In this document: positions 23,238 through 36,200 of the stretch, one piece after another
How positions within the stretch are numbered: position 1 is the first letter of the stretch
Layout: each line of letters starts with the position of its first letter
Source: Lateolabrax maculatus
Taxonomy: Eukaryota > Chordata > Actinopteri > Acropomatiformes > Lateolabracidae
Length of the DNA stretch: 64,000 nt
Direction of reading: 5' to 3'
Assembly: GCA_031216445.1 (NCBI GenBank)
Contig: CM062196.1
Location: forward strand, 25,121,501 to 25,185,500
The notes under the pieces: model-generated
Told to the model about the DNA's origin: nothing
Seen by the model: the letters and a program-made list of their open reading frames with translations, nothing else
Databases searched by the model: none
Position numbers and translations under genes: made by a program

Positions 23238-26200
23238 AACAATCAGCTTTCACACATAATATTCTCAATTCAGTTCCCTTCCTATCTTTATCTGTTTACT
23301 TTACTGTTTTTCTTGCCTCCATTAAAAGATCAACAGTTAGTGGAAGGGCCATTTGATTCGCGTTGTACCCATATGTTCACACATCAATCAATTAAAAAGC
23401 AGCATAACATCTATTTATAGCACATGACAGTAGGTAATACTACTCAGCAGCTTAACAAGCAAAGTGTGCATGGTGACAGATGTCTGGTGGTTATGGTGGA
23501 GTGTGACAGGTTTGTCCTACAGTTTAATTTTATACCCTACCCTAAATACCGAGTGCCCTCCAGAGCCGGATGGGGTGGGGATCGTTTTGGGAGAGAGCCA
23601 TAGACTAGGATGCATACCGGCAGCGGAAATAAGACTAACCATACAAGCCTAATGCTTTCAGAATAAAAGTGGATATTGGGACAGGTTTTTAAAAGCTGAG
23701 GCTCAGTAGCAGTGCAGGAAATGGTGTGCCCTTTATGTATGACAGCTGAAATTCGAGTTGTGGAGGTTAATGCGGGAGACCGACAACTCTGTCCTGCCAC
23801 AGAACGAGCTACATTTTAAATGATACTGTGAGGATAAAGAGTCATTTTTCTAGTCGTAAGTTTTTTGGTTAGCTGTTGTCAAAAAAAGTATTATTATTTT
23901 TTACGCTTTGGCCAGAAGTCTGGGGGCCAACCCAACAATTGCAACAAATCCAGCATGTCAAATCTCCTACAACTATTGTTTTTAATGTGACCCCGCACGT
24001 CAACGTGCCAGGATATGCCATTGTCCTGTTCCCCATTGTTTACATGCGTCAGCTCTCCAAAAATTGAGCTTTCTTTCACATTCATTACCCAGATCAGCAC
24101 CTCCCAGCTACTGTATGTTGACTACTATTTGTCTAGATCTATGTGATCTATAATTGTTGTTGCTGCTGGCAAAAGACAAGAAAAATATAACTATGATAAT
24201 TATAACTGCTGCAAGAGAGTGCAAAAATAGGTTGTTTTTTTTCTCTCACGAACAAAATGCACAATAGTAATAAAGCATAAAATATACAGACTGAGGTTAG
24301 TGAAAAAACATCTGCTGAGACAAAAAGCATGTGAACTGAAATAAATCCCGATTCATTTCTTGCCTTAAACAACCACACAAGAGATATTTTTTTCATCCCC
24401 AGTATGCGTATGTTATTTTTTTATTTTCTTCACACTGCTTAGGAGTCAATGTTCCACTTGAATGGGCTCACCTTCAGATTTCATACACTGAGGAAATCCT
24501 ATTTAGCTGCACACACACTGACAGGACAAGTTGTCTAGTTGGCCAACAAAAGCACACTATTTTCACACACACACACACAAACACGTCAACTCGCTGAGAC
24601 ACCTTGAGGAAGATTTGACATGGTTACACACACATACATTGAGATATGTGTGCGCACACGCTTTGGGCTGGACGTAGCTCACATTCATATGTGAAACTAC
24701 ACATCCTATTTTCCATACAGTAGTGAAAACACACACACACACACATCCCAGACAGAGAGGCGAAAAAAATGAGAAGCAGGCACATATAAAACAACAAGAC
24801 GTGCAGATGTTTACAACATCAGCAGCAGGGGAACCGTAATGGGAAGAAAAGGAGAAAAAAAAAAGATAGGAGATATAGATCAAACTGGAGTGTGTGATGT
24901 ACAGACAAGAAGCTTACACACCTCACTCCTACTTTTCTGTGTGTATGAGTGTGTTTGATCGTAGATAATTTAGCATGCTCCACAGGCAAACTAGAGGCAA
25001 TTAGAGAAACATTTTTAGAAACGTTTTTATGAATGAATGAACCGCTACGTTTTTATGCTGCATCGGAGTCACACGGAGGTGGTAAAAAAAAGATACACAA
25101 CTTTGACACTTGAGACCAGGGTCCGCATTTGCAGTCCCGTGTCTGGGTATAGATATAGGCAACAAAAGCCCTTTGGTTAAGGTTTAACACATGACGTATC
25201 AAGTCACTATAGGCTTTTTCTGTATCAAACCAAGACCATAAGTTTTTCCTTACCTTAATTTAGTGCTGTGAGTGCCTACACATAACTACAGAAGTGGATA
25301 ATAATGCCACATTCACAACCAGCGGATATATTGAATTGCAAGATTTGGTTTTCCATGGCCACATGCCTACTTAGCTGTCCAGTCAGGTACAATGTGACAG
25401 TGTACTATGGTAGTCCAGTAAGCTTCATCGTACATTTTTCCAAAGCCATCCGTGTCTCTCTTCTTCTACATCTTGTCTGTGCCTTCACTCTGTTTGACAA
25501 ATCACAAATCTCCTGTGTCTGAATGGATTTACACCAAACAAACACACATACTGCTGGGAGAGTGTGAGGGTTTAATTGCTGTAGTTGCCACAGTTCTTCC
25601 TCCAACACTGGTCTAAAATAAATACGAAAAAGAAAAATATTTCTTCTTAAATCAACAGCTGTACAGGGTTTCACACCTGCTGACACGTGAACACACACAC
25701 ACGCACACACACACACACACAATAACAACATACACACACACACCCCCACTCAATGATTCCAAAAATATCAAGTCATTTAATTTCCTGTGCTATGGCACCT
25801 CTTCCCTCAGGTTGCAGCTCCAATCATCTTTCAAACACACACTTACACACACACACACACAGACCTTGCTTACACACAATTATCTTGCTCAAGACTGGGA
25901 AATCTATACTGCAGTCTTAAAAAATCTTAAAAAATAGAGTAGATTTTGACTTAAAGCTTATGTAAGTCATCAACATTGGTCACATGTAAAAATGAACGCT
26001 CTAGATGAACGCCACACTTAATTGTTTCCTCTTATTGCGTATATGAGAGCCTTATACAATCCATATTCATTGTGTAAAATCATGTTAGCTGCCATGTTGA
26101 TGCCAGAGGATAAACTGCTTCGTCGGCTGCCTTTAAAAGTCAGCAGTTTTTGTTATTTGTTCAGGGACACAGAAGAATTGCCTACTAAACCTCTTTTACT

Positions 26201-29200
26201 TTTAGCAAACTGAAGCATGCTAAATGGGCCCTCGGGATCATGTCAAATGAGGAAACCAGTGGAATATACCCACATTTTCTTCTATATTGATGGTCCCACA
26301 CAGGCTGTTGGAAGGGAGAAACACCATTATAGTGTGAAATAAAGATGTTTACTTTTTTTTTTCCTGTTTTTTTTCCTTCTATTTTTTAATGTCCATTGTG
26401 TTTCTCCTACTTAAATACCCAGAGACCATATTTTCTATAAGTGACAAGTTTGGTTTTAGTCATTTAAAAGAGAAATTTAATTATTTGTGTGTCCGTCCTT
26501 GCTTCTGTTTGGCTTGAAGTGGGCAAGGCTCAGTTGTTAAAGGTTATGTCACACACTCTCACCACAAGCACCAGTCATGTTTAGCAGTATCTAAATCAAA
26601 CTCTGATGAGAGCTGCAGGGTTGTTTCCTTATGTTGTCTGATCGATTCACAGCCACACAGTCTGATGAAGCAGATGAGAGTTTTGGGGGATTAAATCTAT
26701 ATTAAACTATTACTAAGATTTTTTTCTTATTTCGTTACGAATATTTAATGTTATAGATAAGTAATCACGATTTGAAACCAAGTTTTCATACTGTAAATTA
26801 AAGAACATAATTTGTTCCATCTTATTATGAATAATAATAATAAAAAAAGAATTCCCTCAAAATGTTAAAATGACACTTTGTCAAAAACAAGCAGTTTTTG
26901 TGTGTTATGATGGAAGTTATAAACAGGTTAACCTGCTGGCTTGAGACATTGAAAGCATGTTTACACGTCTATTTGTAACACCTTCAAATCTAGGAGCAAC
27001 CGGAAGTTGGTTGCTTTTAGGAGGATCACATCGTTTTTTCTTTTGAGGCACTGTAACAGCAGTTCATACCCTGTCAGCACTGTGTTACTTCACTAATTCC
27101 CTTTACCAATGAATACCATTCTTCAACACCCGAGGCCCATGAACAGGCTTGTCTGTGTAAAATCGGCGGAGCTTACCTATAAAGTTTAAGATCTATAACC
27201 TGGTAAGACAATACATTTGCATAAAAAGACGTAAAGATCTTCCCTGATAACACTCACAAGAAACCATACAGTTTGGACCAAGTGGCTTGCAATGAAATGC
27301 TGCTTGACTGTAGAAAGAAAAATGTGTCAAACTATATTAGAAACATTACTGTGTCATAATATGGACTTTTTTATTTTTTTTCATTGGCATTCATCCTCTC
27401 ATGTTATATCTAATAATAGACTGAATATAGGAGTTAATGTCTTTCTAAGGTGGTATTTTTCCCCAACTTTAAACCCAGGGATGTGACAATTTGCATCTGC
27501 TGATGTTATTTCCTTGGAGGCCTCAGGGGATTTAGGCGCCAGTCAGTCGAGTGGCGACAATGCGGGAGTGAAGGTGAAGCACCGAGGGGGCAAACAATTT
27601 GAGTTTCCCATCTGCCAGCTCATAAGCAGGAGAAGAAAGCCCCATTTTTCCCCCGCAAAACATCTGTCGAGTCAAACTAAGTAATCCCAGACACAGTGCC
27701 TCTCTCCAGTCGAAGCACACATGGCGATGGAGCTGACAGTCGTCTCCTCCTCCATCCTCCCAGCCCTCAAACAGCCATACCAGCATCCAAAAGCCCTCCT
27801 GCCCCTCCTCCCTGCAACCATATTTCTAAACAAGTTATTGACAACAGCGCGCAAAAAAAAAGAATAAAAAAATAGATATGTACACAAACAAATGCACAAC
27901 GTGGAGTCAAGCACTCGCAGAATAATAGCCGACAAACAAAAAGAGAGAGACACAGGAAAGGAGGCCGCTTCCATTGATTGTTCCGCGGTTTTGTCAATGA
28001 GTCCATAAAGAGTGGCTGTGAGTGTTTTACAGCGGGGCTACAGAGAAAAGAAATGACACGCTTGTCTTTGTCATCATGAAGAGCGAGTTGGACGCAAACC
28101 AGTTGGCAAGTCAAATGCCAGCCATTTGGAATCGCAACCTGCAAAAACGTACGAAAACTACACCAACAGGTAACACCACCATTCACCTCGTCCGTCACAC
28201 TTCATGTCCCATCAACCACATTTGATTTAGTCAAACCATGAAACCTTATGCATGCTGATCGGGCCGATGGCCCCTTGGTGGCGTTTACTGATCTCAGAGA
28301 CGGCAGTCTGTGTGACCCGTCGACTGCCCATTCTGTCGTCTCTGTTTTACTCTCAGAGGGAAGTCACATCCCAGCGCTCACATTAGCAGCGCTCCCAGCC
28401 TGTATTCCCATTCCTTTCGACCGGAGCCCATGCCTGACGCAACGTTGGGTCCCTCGCAGATGTGGCAGACTTGCGGGTAAGAGGTCAGTGTGGTCAGCCT
28501 ATAGAAACAGAGATGTGTTTGAAAATGGAGATGCCATTAATCTAGCACTGTGCCATCAACCTTTACAGCACAGTATCACAATATCAGTAAAGAGCATATT
28601 TTCTGTTTCTTTTCTATTGTAATTGTAGTCCCACATACTAATTACATGCTAGTATATTTACAGTATATTTTTAGTTATTAGTACTATAAGTTGAGTTTGT
28701 GTTCCACTGTTATTAACAGTAATACACGTTTTCAACCCAAATACATTTTCATCTTAGTGTATTGAAAAACACATTTTGTGTCTCTCTGATAATCTGATAT
28801 AACCTGCTGTGTGCACTTTAACTGAGTCTCTGTCTCCGTCCCTCAATCTGTCTGCATCAGGTGAGTGGAGCGAAGTCATTATCGCCACATGGCTGCATTT
28901 GATCTCAAGTTCTCTATTTCTTTGTTTGCCTTTGTTACAGCTCTCTGTGTCATTATATTCCTGCCTCTCTGGTCTCGTCTCACTGGCACATTTTTTAAAA
29001 ATCACTATTGTAAGACTCACTTTATTAGTGCAGGAGCCAGAAAAATGGGATCAGATCAACACAGCTATACAGTTCATGATCCAACTTCCACCAAGTCAAC
29101 ACCTCGTAATCGTCGTATTTCTTCAATTGCTATAGAAACTGTCACCTGCTCCTTGCAGCTGCCACTGCAGCGTCTGTGTTTTCTGTGTGAAATACCCGCG

Positions 29201-29800
29201 AGTGGCATGGAAGCGTCGCTCAGCTGACCAATGATTAGAGGGAAACAAACATGGCTTCCTTCTACTACAAACAACGTCAAACTGCGTGAGTGCAGAACCT
29301 TGCAGAACGTTTCCCTGCACTTCACAGTGCTCCAAATTTAATTTTAGGTTATGTGTTGTAAAAAACGCATTACATGTCGCCAATTGACACAGGTGTCCTC
29401 TAATGCTCTGAGAGACAATATCCCGAGTAATGAACACTGGAAGACATTCTGAGTCTTAAAATAATTAAAATGAAGAAGGGAAGGGAAGAGAATTCCAATT
29501 GTATCACAGCAGCTTCTCTTGTTTTAATAATTAACAGAGACAAACATGAATTCTTGGAAACAAGGCAGAAAAATACAAATGGCTGCACCAGTATCACAAA
29601 TATGAGACTTAATACAAAAAAGGAAATTAAACAAATGACCTCATCTTCTTGGCTGATTACTTCATTTTTGTTCCTAAAAGCACAGTTTTAGATTCAGAAT
29701 CTGACTTCATGGTTTTCAATCCAAATGCTTTGGACACAGTTAATGAAGAAAATAGCTGTTGAGTGTCTCAAATGTATGTGTCTGTTTTCTCTGTCTGCTT
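23238..29800. other. Non-coding DNA, probable upstream nlgn1 intron
   Basis: No exon is recognised. Simple repeats include CA tracts at 24566-24580, 24728-24745, 25689-25721 and 25848-25861. The stretch 27510-28500 is of higher complexity and CpG content and may be conserved, but none of its frames resembles a known protein. Confidence 0.5.
25689..25721. repeat. CA-rich microsatellite
   Basis: CA run with one CGCA interruption; CA-rich sequence resumes at 25731-25742. Confidence 0.9.
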
Positions 29801-30870
29801 TCTCCTGCTTTTTTTCCCTTCTCTCCTTCCATTCCTTCCACTTCTCCCTCTCTACTTTGCCGTTAATTTACCCGTTGCTTCACTTGACTGGTGATTGAAC
29901 GCCACCGGGTGCTCTGAGAAATTTCACACGTGGTCGGGACCAGGTAACCAACTGGAAAATCTCTCTTCAGTCTTCACCTTGCGTCTTCATTCCATTTCCT
30001 CCTCATCCTCTTATTACTACCAGCCCCACTCACTTGTGCCTCTTCATTTCTGTTTTATTCTTACCCTTCCTACCCTGCATCGTTTTCTTCCTCTCCTCCC
30101 TGCCTGCTCCTCCTCTCCTTAATTCCTTTCTGCATGTATCTGTGAATGCATGACCCTGGGTAGACCTGTTGATGTGGATACCAGCAGGTTATCGTCTGCC
30201 TGTAGATACGCTCTCTTCTGTCTGTTGCCTTTCATCCCACTCTCACATTCCTCTCTGCTATAAAGTGCATAGACAAACTGATCTTCATTTTAATAATTCA
30301 GACCTTTTTATCATTTTTCTGCCACTGCTCATACCCTTTTGCATATTTTGATTCATTAATGCGGTTTTGAAGTTGTACATGTTTATAAACCTAATATTTC
30401 CTCTCTTATCTACATTCTGCTGGGTTTTTTTTTACTCATTTCTGTTGCTGCTTTGCCCGGCGGGGATCAATAAAGTTTTCATCTTATCTTTTTGCACCCT
30501 CTCAGCTCCTGCCCTCCACTCCACATCCTCCATTCCTCTCTCTTTTTACACCATTTAATCAGATCATCCAGCCTCCATCTCTTTCCACTTATTTACTCTT
30601 CTCCTCTCCTACGCAGCTCTTCTTATTTTTCAGGTTCTTTCCTTATCGTCTTTTGCTTCCTTTTCTCCTTCGGCTCTCTTCATTTCTCCTGTCCTCCCAC
30701 CACTTTCACTTCCCTTCATTGCCCCTATCCTTCCTCCCTTCTTCCCTTTTTGTTTTTCCTTAGTTCCTCCACTCTGCTCCCAATTTCATTCCGCTCCCCT
30801 CCCCTAACTTCATCTCTTTACCTTCTCCTCAATCCTTCCTTCATCTCTCCTAATTTCACCTCCTAGCCGG
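29800..30870 (+). repeat. Pyrimidine-rich, strand-asymmetric tract
   Basis: Two dense CT-rich stretches (29800-30125 and 30490-30870) lie on the plus strand. They are irregular mixtures of CTCC, TTCC and CCTT rather than a clean tandem repeat. Long S/L-rich frames across them are composition artefacts. Confidence 0.75.
30455..30489 (+). mobile_element. LINE/SINE 3'-tail fragment
   Basis: The phrase GGGGATCAATAAAGTTTTCA followed by TCTTATCT matches the conserved tail of fish L2/Rex1-type LINEs and the SINEs that use them. The body of the element is not recognisable. Confidence 0.4.
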
Positions 30871-31024
30871 GGCAGGAGTGCTGTAGCAGTGTAACAAATC
30901 CCGGCTGAATCCCCTCAGTCTGAGTCGCCGGTCTAATGAGCTTCAGCCACGGCAGCCTGCAGCCACACTGCTGCCATTTCACTGACGCTCAATGACAGCC
31001 ATTAAAGTGACGCGTGTGAGTGTC

Positions 31025-31063
31025 TATATATATATATATATACGTGTGTGTGTGTGTGTGTGT
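31025..31063. repeat. (TA)9 next to (GT)10 microsatellite
   Basis: TA run 31025-31042 followed by C and a GT run 31044-31063. Confidence 0.95.
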
Positions 31064-31919
31064 ATGTAATGGGTACATGTGTAGGTATAGCAAACATTAT
31101 GCGTACATTGTTTAAACCCACAGAACATATTTTCAAATTTCTGTCAGCATCTTAAGGTTTGCAGAGATACTAAACTTGACAGGCCGAAATATACACACAG
31201 CAAATTCACGATACAGTTGTTTTCATCGACATATTTATAGTTATCAATGTGTCTGGTGAAGAACAGATGAAAAAAAAAAGATGCTTGGACAGAAAGTATT
31301 TCCATTTGCAGAAAACACTACACTGATTTAAAAAATGCTTTTGGACTCGAGATTTGATACGTGAATCAGTGTCACGCTGCTTCAGAAAAGTGTAACAAAA
31401 CAACAAAAAATAAAAAATGTGATAGCAGCATCCACAGTGTGGAAAACAACTATTGTAACTCTAAAGCTGTATAAGGGGGCATGGCTCAGTCAGGCTTCAA
31501 AATGTACGGTTTTCAGAATGCTTTGCTGAACACTGTTGAACAAAAGCATGGACTTCTGACATCTTTCAAAAGGTTTCTAATTATGTCTTGTTGCATAAGT
31601 CTAAAATGTCACAGGTCAGCAGTAGCCCTTAGCAGGGTCTGAACCCATGACATATAAAGTTAAACACTGCAGCATCCACACGCATCGCCACTCAGACCTG
31701 ACTCAAAGCTCAGTAACAAGCAGCAAATTCTTTCACCTGCATTACACCTCCATTGCCGGAGTTTTGGCTCCTTTGTAAACTCTGATTAAACGTCAGATGC
31801 AATTGAAAGACACTGATTTAAGATCAAAGTCAAGAATGAACTTTCCCATTCAGATGAATCAAATGAGTATGTGTAGTGTGAAAGCTGTTGGTGATGAACC
31901 CAGAGACTCAGCAGAGTAT

Positions 31920-32180
31920 TTTGGTCTCTTTTAGCCAGCTGTTTTGGTTTTCAAGTAAACTGATACATCCACTGTTCTTTGCTCGCCCTACACCAAAGGA
32001 CGGACAACTTTAACGACAGGCTGGTGAACATAATGGAGTATTAAGCTGCTAAAGAGGAAGCTATTTCTCTGGTAGGGAGCTGGTGGTGAAGGAAACAGAG
32101 CTAAAAGCAATTATAGCTGTCAGGTGTACACAAACATGATTTCAAAGAAATGTTTATGTCGCTCTGTGTCTGCTGGATGT
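31920..32180 (+). repeat. Dispersed teleost repeat fragment
   Basis: Phrases such as TAGCCAGCTGTTTTGGTTTT, CTACACCAAAGGACGGA and TAAGCTGCTAAAGAGGAAGC resemble a non-coding repeat that I associate with many teleost genomes. Class and ends are not determined. There is no coding capacity. Confidence 0.4.
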
Positions 32181-32627
32181 GCAAATAGGCAACATGAAAT
32201 CAATTGATACAGTTTTAAATATTATTTTGAACATTTGGGTTTTTCAAGGTCATAGAAATAATTTTTTTTGTGTTTTTAAAGTGGCAGCACAATAGATTTT
32301 GTTCTGGTATTTGACGATGTGAGCATCTTCATCCAAAAATTACAGAAGTGCTTCTTCCATAAATTGAGGGTTTTTTTCAGTTAATTTTCAGTCTAACTCC
32401 GAGCATCGCATTTTCTGCTTAAATAGTGCCTAGGTACAGATGAGTTAATTGCTTTTACCCCAGCTGATTGACTGATTGAATTTAAAGACACATACATGCG
32501 TGGCACAAAAAAAGTTAAAGAATGACACTGTTGCATTTTTCAAACCCGCCCAGTCAAAGCAGTGACACTTAACCACAGTAACATGAGGCGTTCAGAGATT
32601 GGCTTTAATAAAGTAGAGTCAGCATGT

Positions 32628-32700
32628 GGGGGCCGCCAGTAGGTGTAGTGATTATCTGAGAGGGCAGTCGGGGGAAAACTAAGGGCCAATCATTTCATCC
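32628..32700 (+). mobile_element. Possible tRNA-derived SINE head
   Basis: GTAGGTGTAGTGATTATC resembles a polymerase III A box of a tRNA-like head. A matching B box is not clear downstream, so the call is weak. Confidence 0.25.
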
Positions 32701-32769
32701 TGGCTTGTCACCACACAGACGTAGTGTTATTTTAAAGAGAGGCAGAGAGAGGGATAGAACAGATAAAGC

Positions 32770-32774
<5 letters not shown>

Positions 32775-32814
<40 letters not shown>
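32775..32814. repeat. (GA)20 microsatellite
   Basis: Uninterrupted GA run. A CA-rich patch (33050-33080) follows within 300 bases. Confidence 0.95.
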
Positions 32815-32815
<1 letters not shown>

Positions 32816-33246
32816 ATAAGGGCTCACAGGAGACTTATGGCTTAGTCAGTCACCCAGCTAAACACTCCATCAGCCTGCGCTTTAGTCCGTCTCATCCATA
32901 TCCTCCTTCTATTTCCCATCATCCATCCATCCATCTCTCCACCCGCCGCCGTTGTGTGATAAATCCTCGCAACATCACAGCATTTCAGCAATCCCTCCAT
33001 CCCTTTGTCTGTCCTATTTTAAGCATCTCATCTCACCTCTGTCTGCGAAACACACACACACACATACCCACACACACACAATCCCACTCACATTCACACA
33101 CCAGGGCTTGTGGAAGGGATTTATTGAAGAGGTGCTTATGACTATTTGAAGGATGTGCTTAGCTTGCAGGTCCGTCCAGCTTCAAACTCTCGCTGGTCTG
33201 AGAAAACCAGTCAGCCTGAGAACGATGACGTGTGCATGCATGTGTC

Positions 33247-33300
33247 GGAGAGAGAGAGAGAGAGAGAGACAGAGAGAGAGAGAGAGGGAGAGAGAGAGAG
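33247..33300. repeat. (GA)n microsatellite, imperfect
   Basis: GA run with CAG and GG interruptions. Confidence 0.95.
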
Positions 33301-33623
33301 GAAGTAAAGAAGCCAGATGAGCCAATGGAGAGGCAAGAGGGGGGTGAAATCTTCTGACAATGTCCACTATAAATAGTTTCACATCACAGCTGTACGATTA
33401 CCTCTGTGTCCATAAAGGGAAGTTTACCAGGCTTCAATAATCCAGCTACAATCTCCTGTTGCTGATGCTCATGAACACTTCAGTCACTTTGGTTTCAGCT
33501 TCATATAGATCCAACTGTTCCGTGAACAACGCTTTTTTACATCCCACAAGTAGTGACTATCCATCCCAAATTTCTTTAACATGAAAAGGCAAAAATCCTG
33601 TCTTAAAAAGGTCCAGGACTTAC

Positions 33624-33706
33624 CCCTGGCTGATAAAACCACAGCTCTCTGCTGAAGCTACTGTCTTGATCAAGGAGGGAAACACACTCAATGGAGCAGT
33701 ACTTTC
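33624..33706 (-). other. Candidate small noncoding exon
   Basis: On the minus strand a pyrimidine run and ATATTCAG precede GAAAGTACTG. Eighty-three bases later CAGCCAGGG is followed by GTAAGTCC, a strong donor. The size and both signals fit an internal noncoding exon, and it lies on the nlgn1 strand about 10 kb upstream of the leader acceptor. There is no transcript evidence, so chance cannot be excluded. Confidence 0.22.
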
Positions 33707-33709
33707 CTG

Positions 33710-34837
33710 AATATCCGCGGAAAAAAAGGCCAACAAGCGACGTGTGGAGGAGAAAACAAGTAGACCGAAGTGGCATTACCCGAACAATAAATAATTAGTA
33801 AAGCAGCACAGTGCCATCGTCTTGGCTGGGATGAATGAAAGCACACAGCTCCACGTAATTACTGTAGCTTAAGGTGTCACATTTATGTGGAGTGTCTGTT
33901 CATCAGTGTCTCTCACAAACACGCTGTCTGGCCATCCACATTCCACGGCCACTTCACTTATTGTGGAGGAAAACAGAATGCTCGAGTCACTCCACAGTAA
34001 AGTGGCAGGCAACAGTTCTGCAGCACACCAAAGCAGCAACCATGTAAAATCCTATTCTGTGAAGCCTATAATATAGATTTATAGACTCCATCCTCGCTTG
34101 ATTCAGTTATGTTTTATCTGAAATCAGCTAATCTTTAGACTGATGTACCTGTATGTTTTTGTTTGGGTCATTTTTGATAATAACACACATTCCTGGCTTC
34201 CTTTGTATTTGGACAACCCAACAAAACCTCGGCCACCCCTCGGTTAGCACATTTTTGATCTGGATACCAAAAATAACCATTATGGATGAAAAGAATCCCC
34301 ATGCCGCGTCCTGTTGTGTGCTTTCTTTAAGTTTTATTACAGCTCCAATAAAGTCAGAACTACCACTGAATGCTGATAGTGGAGGATTATATGCCAAAAA
34401 AATCCTCTAACGGCCGGTTTATGCCATAAACTTTTAATACAGACTAGGTCTTCTTTCCTCGCACCTCTCAGGTGTTACCTTTTAACCATGACCTTTATTG
34501 TTTCCTTACCTTAACTACAGTAAGAAATGTGACCTTTTTTTAAAAAAAAAAAGAAGAAGAAAAACAGAGGTGGCAGATGAAATTAATAATCTTTAAATAA
34601 ACAGTAATTTGTGATGATTTTGGAAGGCACTGACAAATGATGTCATCCCACTGATATCAGATCAGAAAACATGCGTGTCATTTTAGAACAAAATTCATAT
34701 TTTGTGTTTTATTTGTGGACTTGTTGCCTGATAACCCCTAACCCTAACCCTTTTTTCCCCCCTTCTATCCTGGATCCACGTGTTCCTATGCATGAAGTGT
34801 TTCAAATGCTACATTTAGAAACAATAAAGAGGCAGAG
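33710..34837. other. Non-coding DNA, nothing recognised
   Basis: AT-rich sequence; two opposite frames at 34128-34410 are mutual shadows with no family match. Confidence 0.5.
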
Positions 34838-35070
34838 AACTTTTTTTTTCTTTTTTTTCCTCTTTCTTCTTCTAAATGGGCCAAGGTGCAGTCTGAACAG
34901 GTGAGTTTTCAGTCTGCGATGGAACACGTATAGAGTTTCTGCTGACCTGATGTCAGTGGGGAGCTCGTTCCACCATTGTGGAGCCAAGACAGCAAACTGG
35001 GCCCCTTTAAAATACTGATAAATACTGCTGACAGATGAAAAAATAAATAGTGCATGTTGCCCCTGGTTGA
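34838..35070 (-). mobile_element. LINE ORF2 C-terminal relic
   Basis: The minus strand at 34880-34996 reads FAVLAPQWWNELPTDIRSAE followed by a RLKTHLFRLHLG-type end. This is the characteristic C-terminus of the reverse-transcriptase protein of fish L2-type LINEs. It runs into an A/G-rich tail at 34838-34877, consistent with the 3' end of a truncated insertion on the minus strand. No RT core is present. Confidence 0.7.
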
Positions 35071-35415
35071 GGTAATACATAGTAACTCCCTAATGACAAA
35101 AGTCAATAGCGTAAACTATATATATATAAAAATAATCCAATAAGAGCCTTGGTTCACATAGTTTTATATTTGAACAAAGTATTGTGTGTGTGTGTGTGCC
35201 GGGCTGTTTGCTGACTGTTAGTTGTCGGTCTCGAGGCCGGCTGCTCGTGGAGGAGGCTGGCTGACTGTTGTTCAGGCTGTTGACCAGGGAATGTAGCCTG
35301 TGTTCTGGCCTGTCAGTCTGCATCAGTGTGCTGTGCGCCCTCCGCTCCTACGAACAGAGTTAAACTCCAGCACAGAGCCTCCAGCGCTTCACACACATAG
35401 CCCACGCCAACGCAT
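35071..35415. other. Non-coding DNA, nothing recognised
   Basis: Contains a short GT tract at 35183-35200. Confidence 0.5.

Positions 35416-35450
<35 letters not shown>
35416..35450. repeat. (CA)17 microsatellite
   Basis: Uninterrupted CA run; a shorter one lies at 35751-35768. Confidence 0.95.
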
Positions 35451-35452
<2 letters not shown>

Positions 35453-35929
35453 CTAGCCTGGGGAGCAGTAAGGTATACGAGTACCGAGAGGATGTGTCAG
35501 CTCACTTTTCCCCCGTGTTCTGCTCCTCATCCTCTCTTCACCATCTTCTCATCCTCCACCTCTTCCCTTTCCTTTTCCTCTCCTCTCCTCTCTTTTCCTT
35601 GCTCTGCAGGTTCGCAGTAGAAAACCTTCCACATCCTCAATCTACACTGGTGAAACCAAAGTTTAGTAATAAAAACAAGACAACTAAATCAACAATACAG
35701 GCTTATATAACTGGCTGCGGCAGAAGCACTAGACTGGACATATATCCAACACACACACACACACACACCTGCTTTAAAATATGGTTGTTACATCAACAGG
35801 AGCAGCCTAATAACCTCACACGAAGGACGAGTGCATTAAGTGCCCATCTGACTGCACTGTATGTAATTCCATCATCTCCACCGAGCAGAATCGATGCACA
35901 GACATTTTCTCTCAGTCACACAGTTGGTC

Positions 35930-36200
35930 AGTGGGCGTCCATACTAAGCAGGCCAGTGCCGTGAGTCCCGTAGATTGGATAAAGCGGGAGAAGCGAGCAG
36001 AGTTTTTGGCGTGGGCGGTGGAGGAGCAGAGCTTTTCCCCTTCTCTATTTTGGTTCACCTGGACATTTTGTGCCCAGTTGCCAGGAGGGTCGACGGGGGG
36101 GGGGTTTGGTGTGAAACCGGCTTTCCTCGCCACCACACTGGATCGGTGCGAGACGGATCCCTCCGGGACAGAGGCACAAGCGAGCGCTGGGCAGCCTCCA
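35930..36200 (-). other. CpG-rich pocket with a candidate donor
   Basis: CpG dinucleotides are frequent here compared with the flanks, and a run of 10 G lies at about 36096-36105. On the minus strand TGTCCAG|GTGAAC at 36059/36058 is a fair donor. An alternative first exon of nlgn1 is possible. The opposing open frames have no family resemblance. Confidence 0.25.

Noticed and set aside
30492..30866. 124-codon S/P/L-rich plus-strand frame
   Set aside because: Produced by the pyrimidine-rich tract, not a protein.
31635..31675. B-box-like GGGTTCAGACCC on the minus strand with an A-box-like word nearby
   Set aside because: The gap between the two boxes is only about 16 bases, too short for a tRNA or a typical tRNA-derived SINE.
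34731..34752. CCCTAACCCTAACCC telomere-like words
   Set aside because: Only about two and a half units; too short to be an interstitial telomere.
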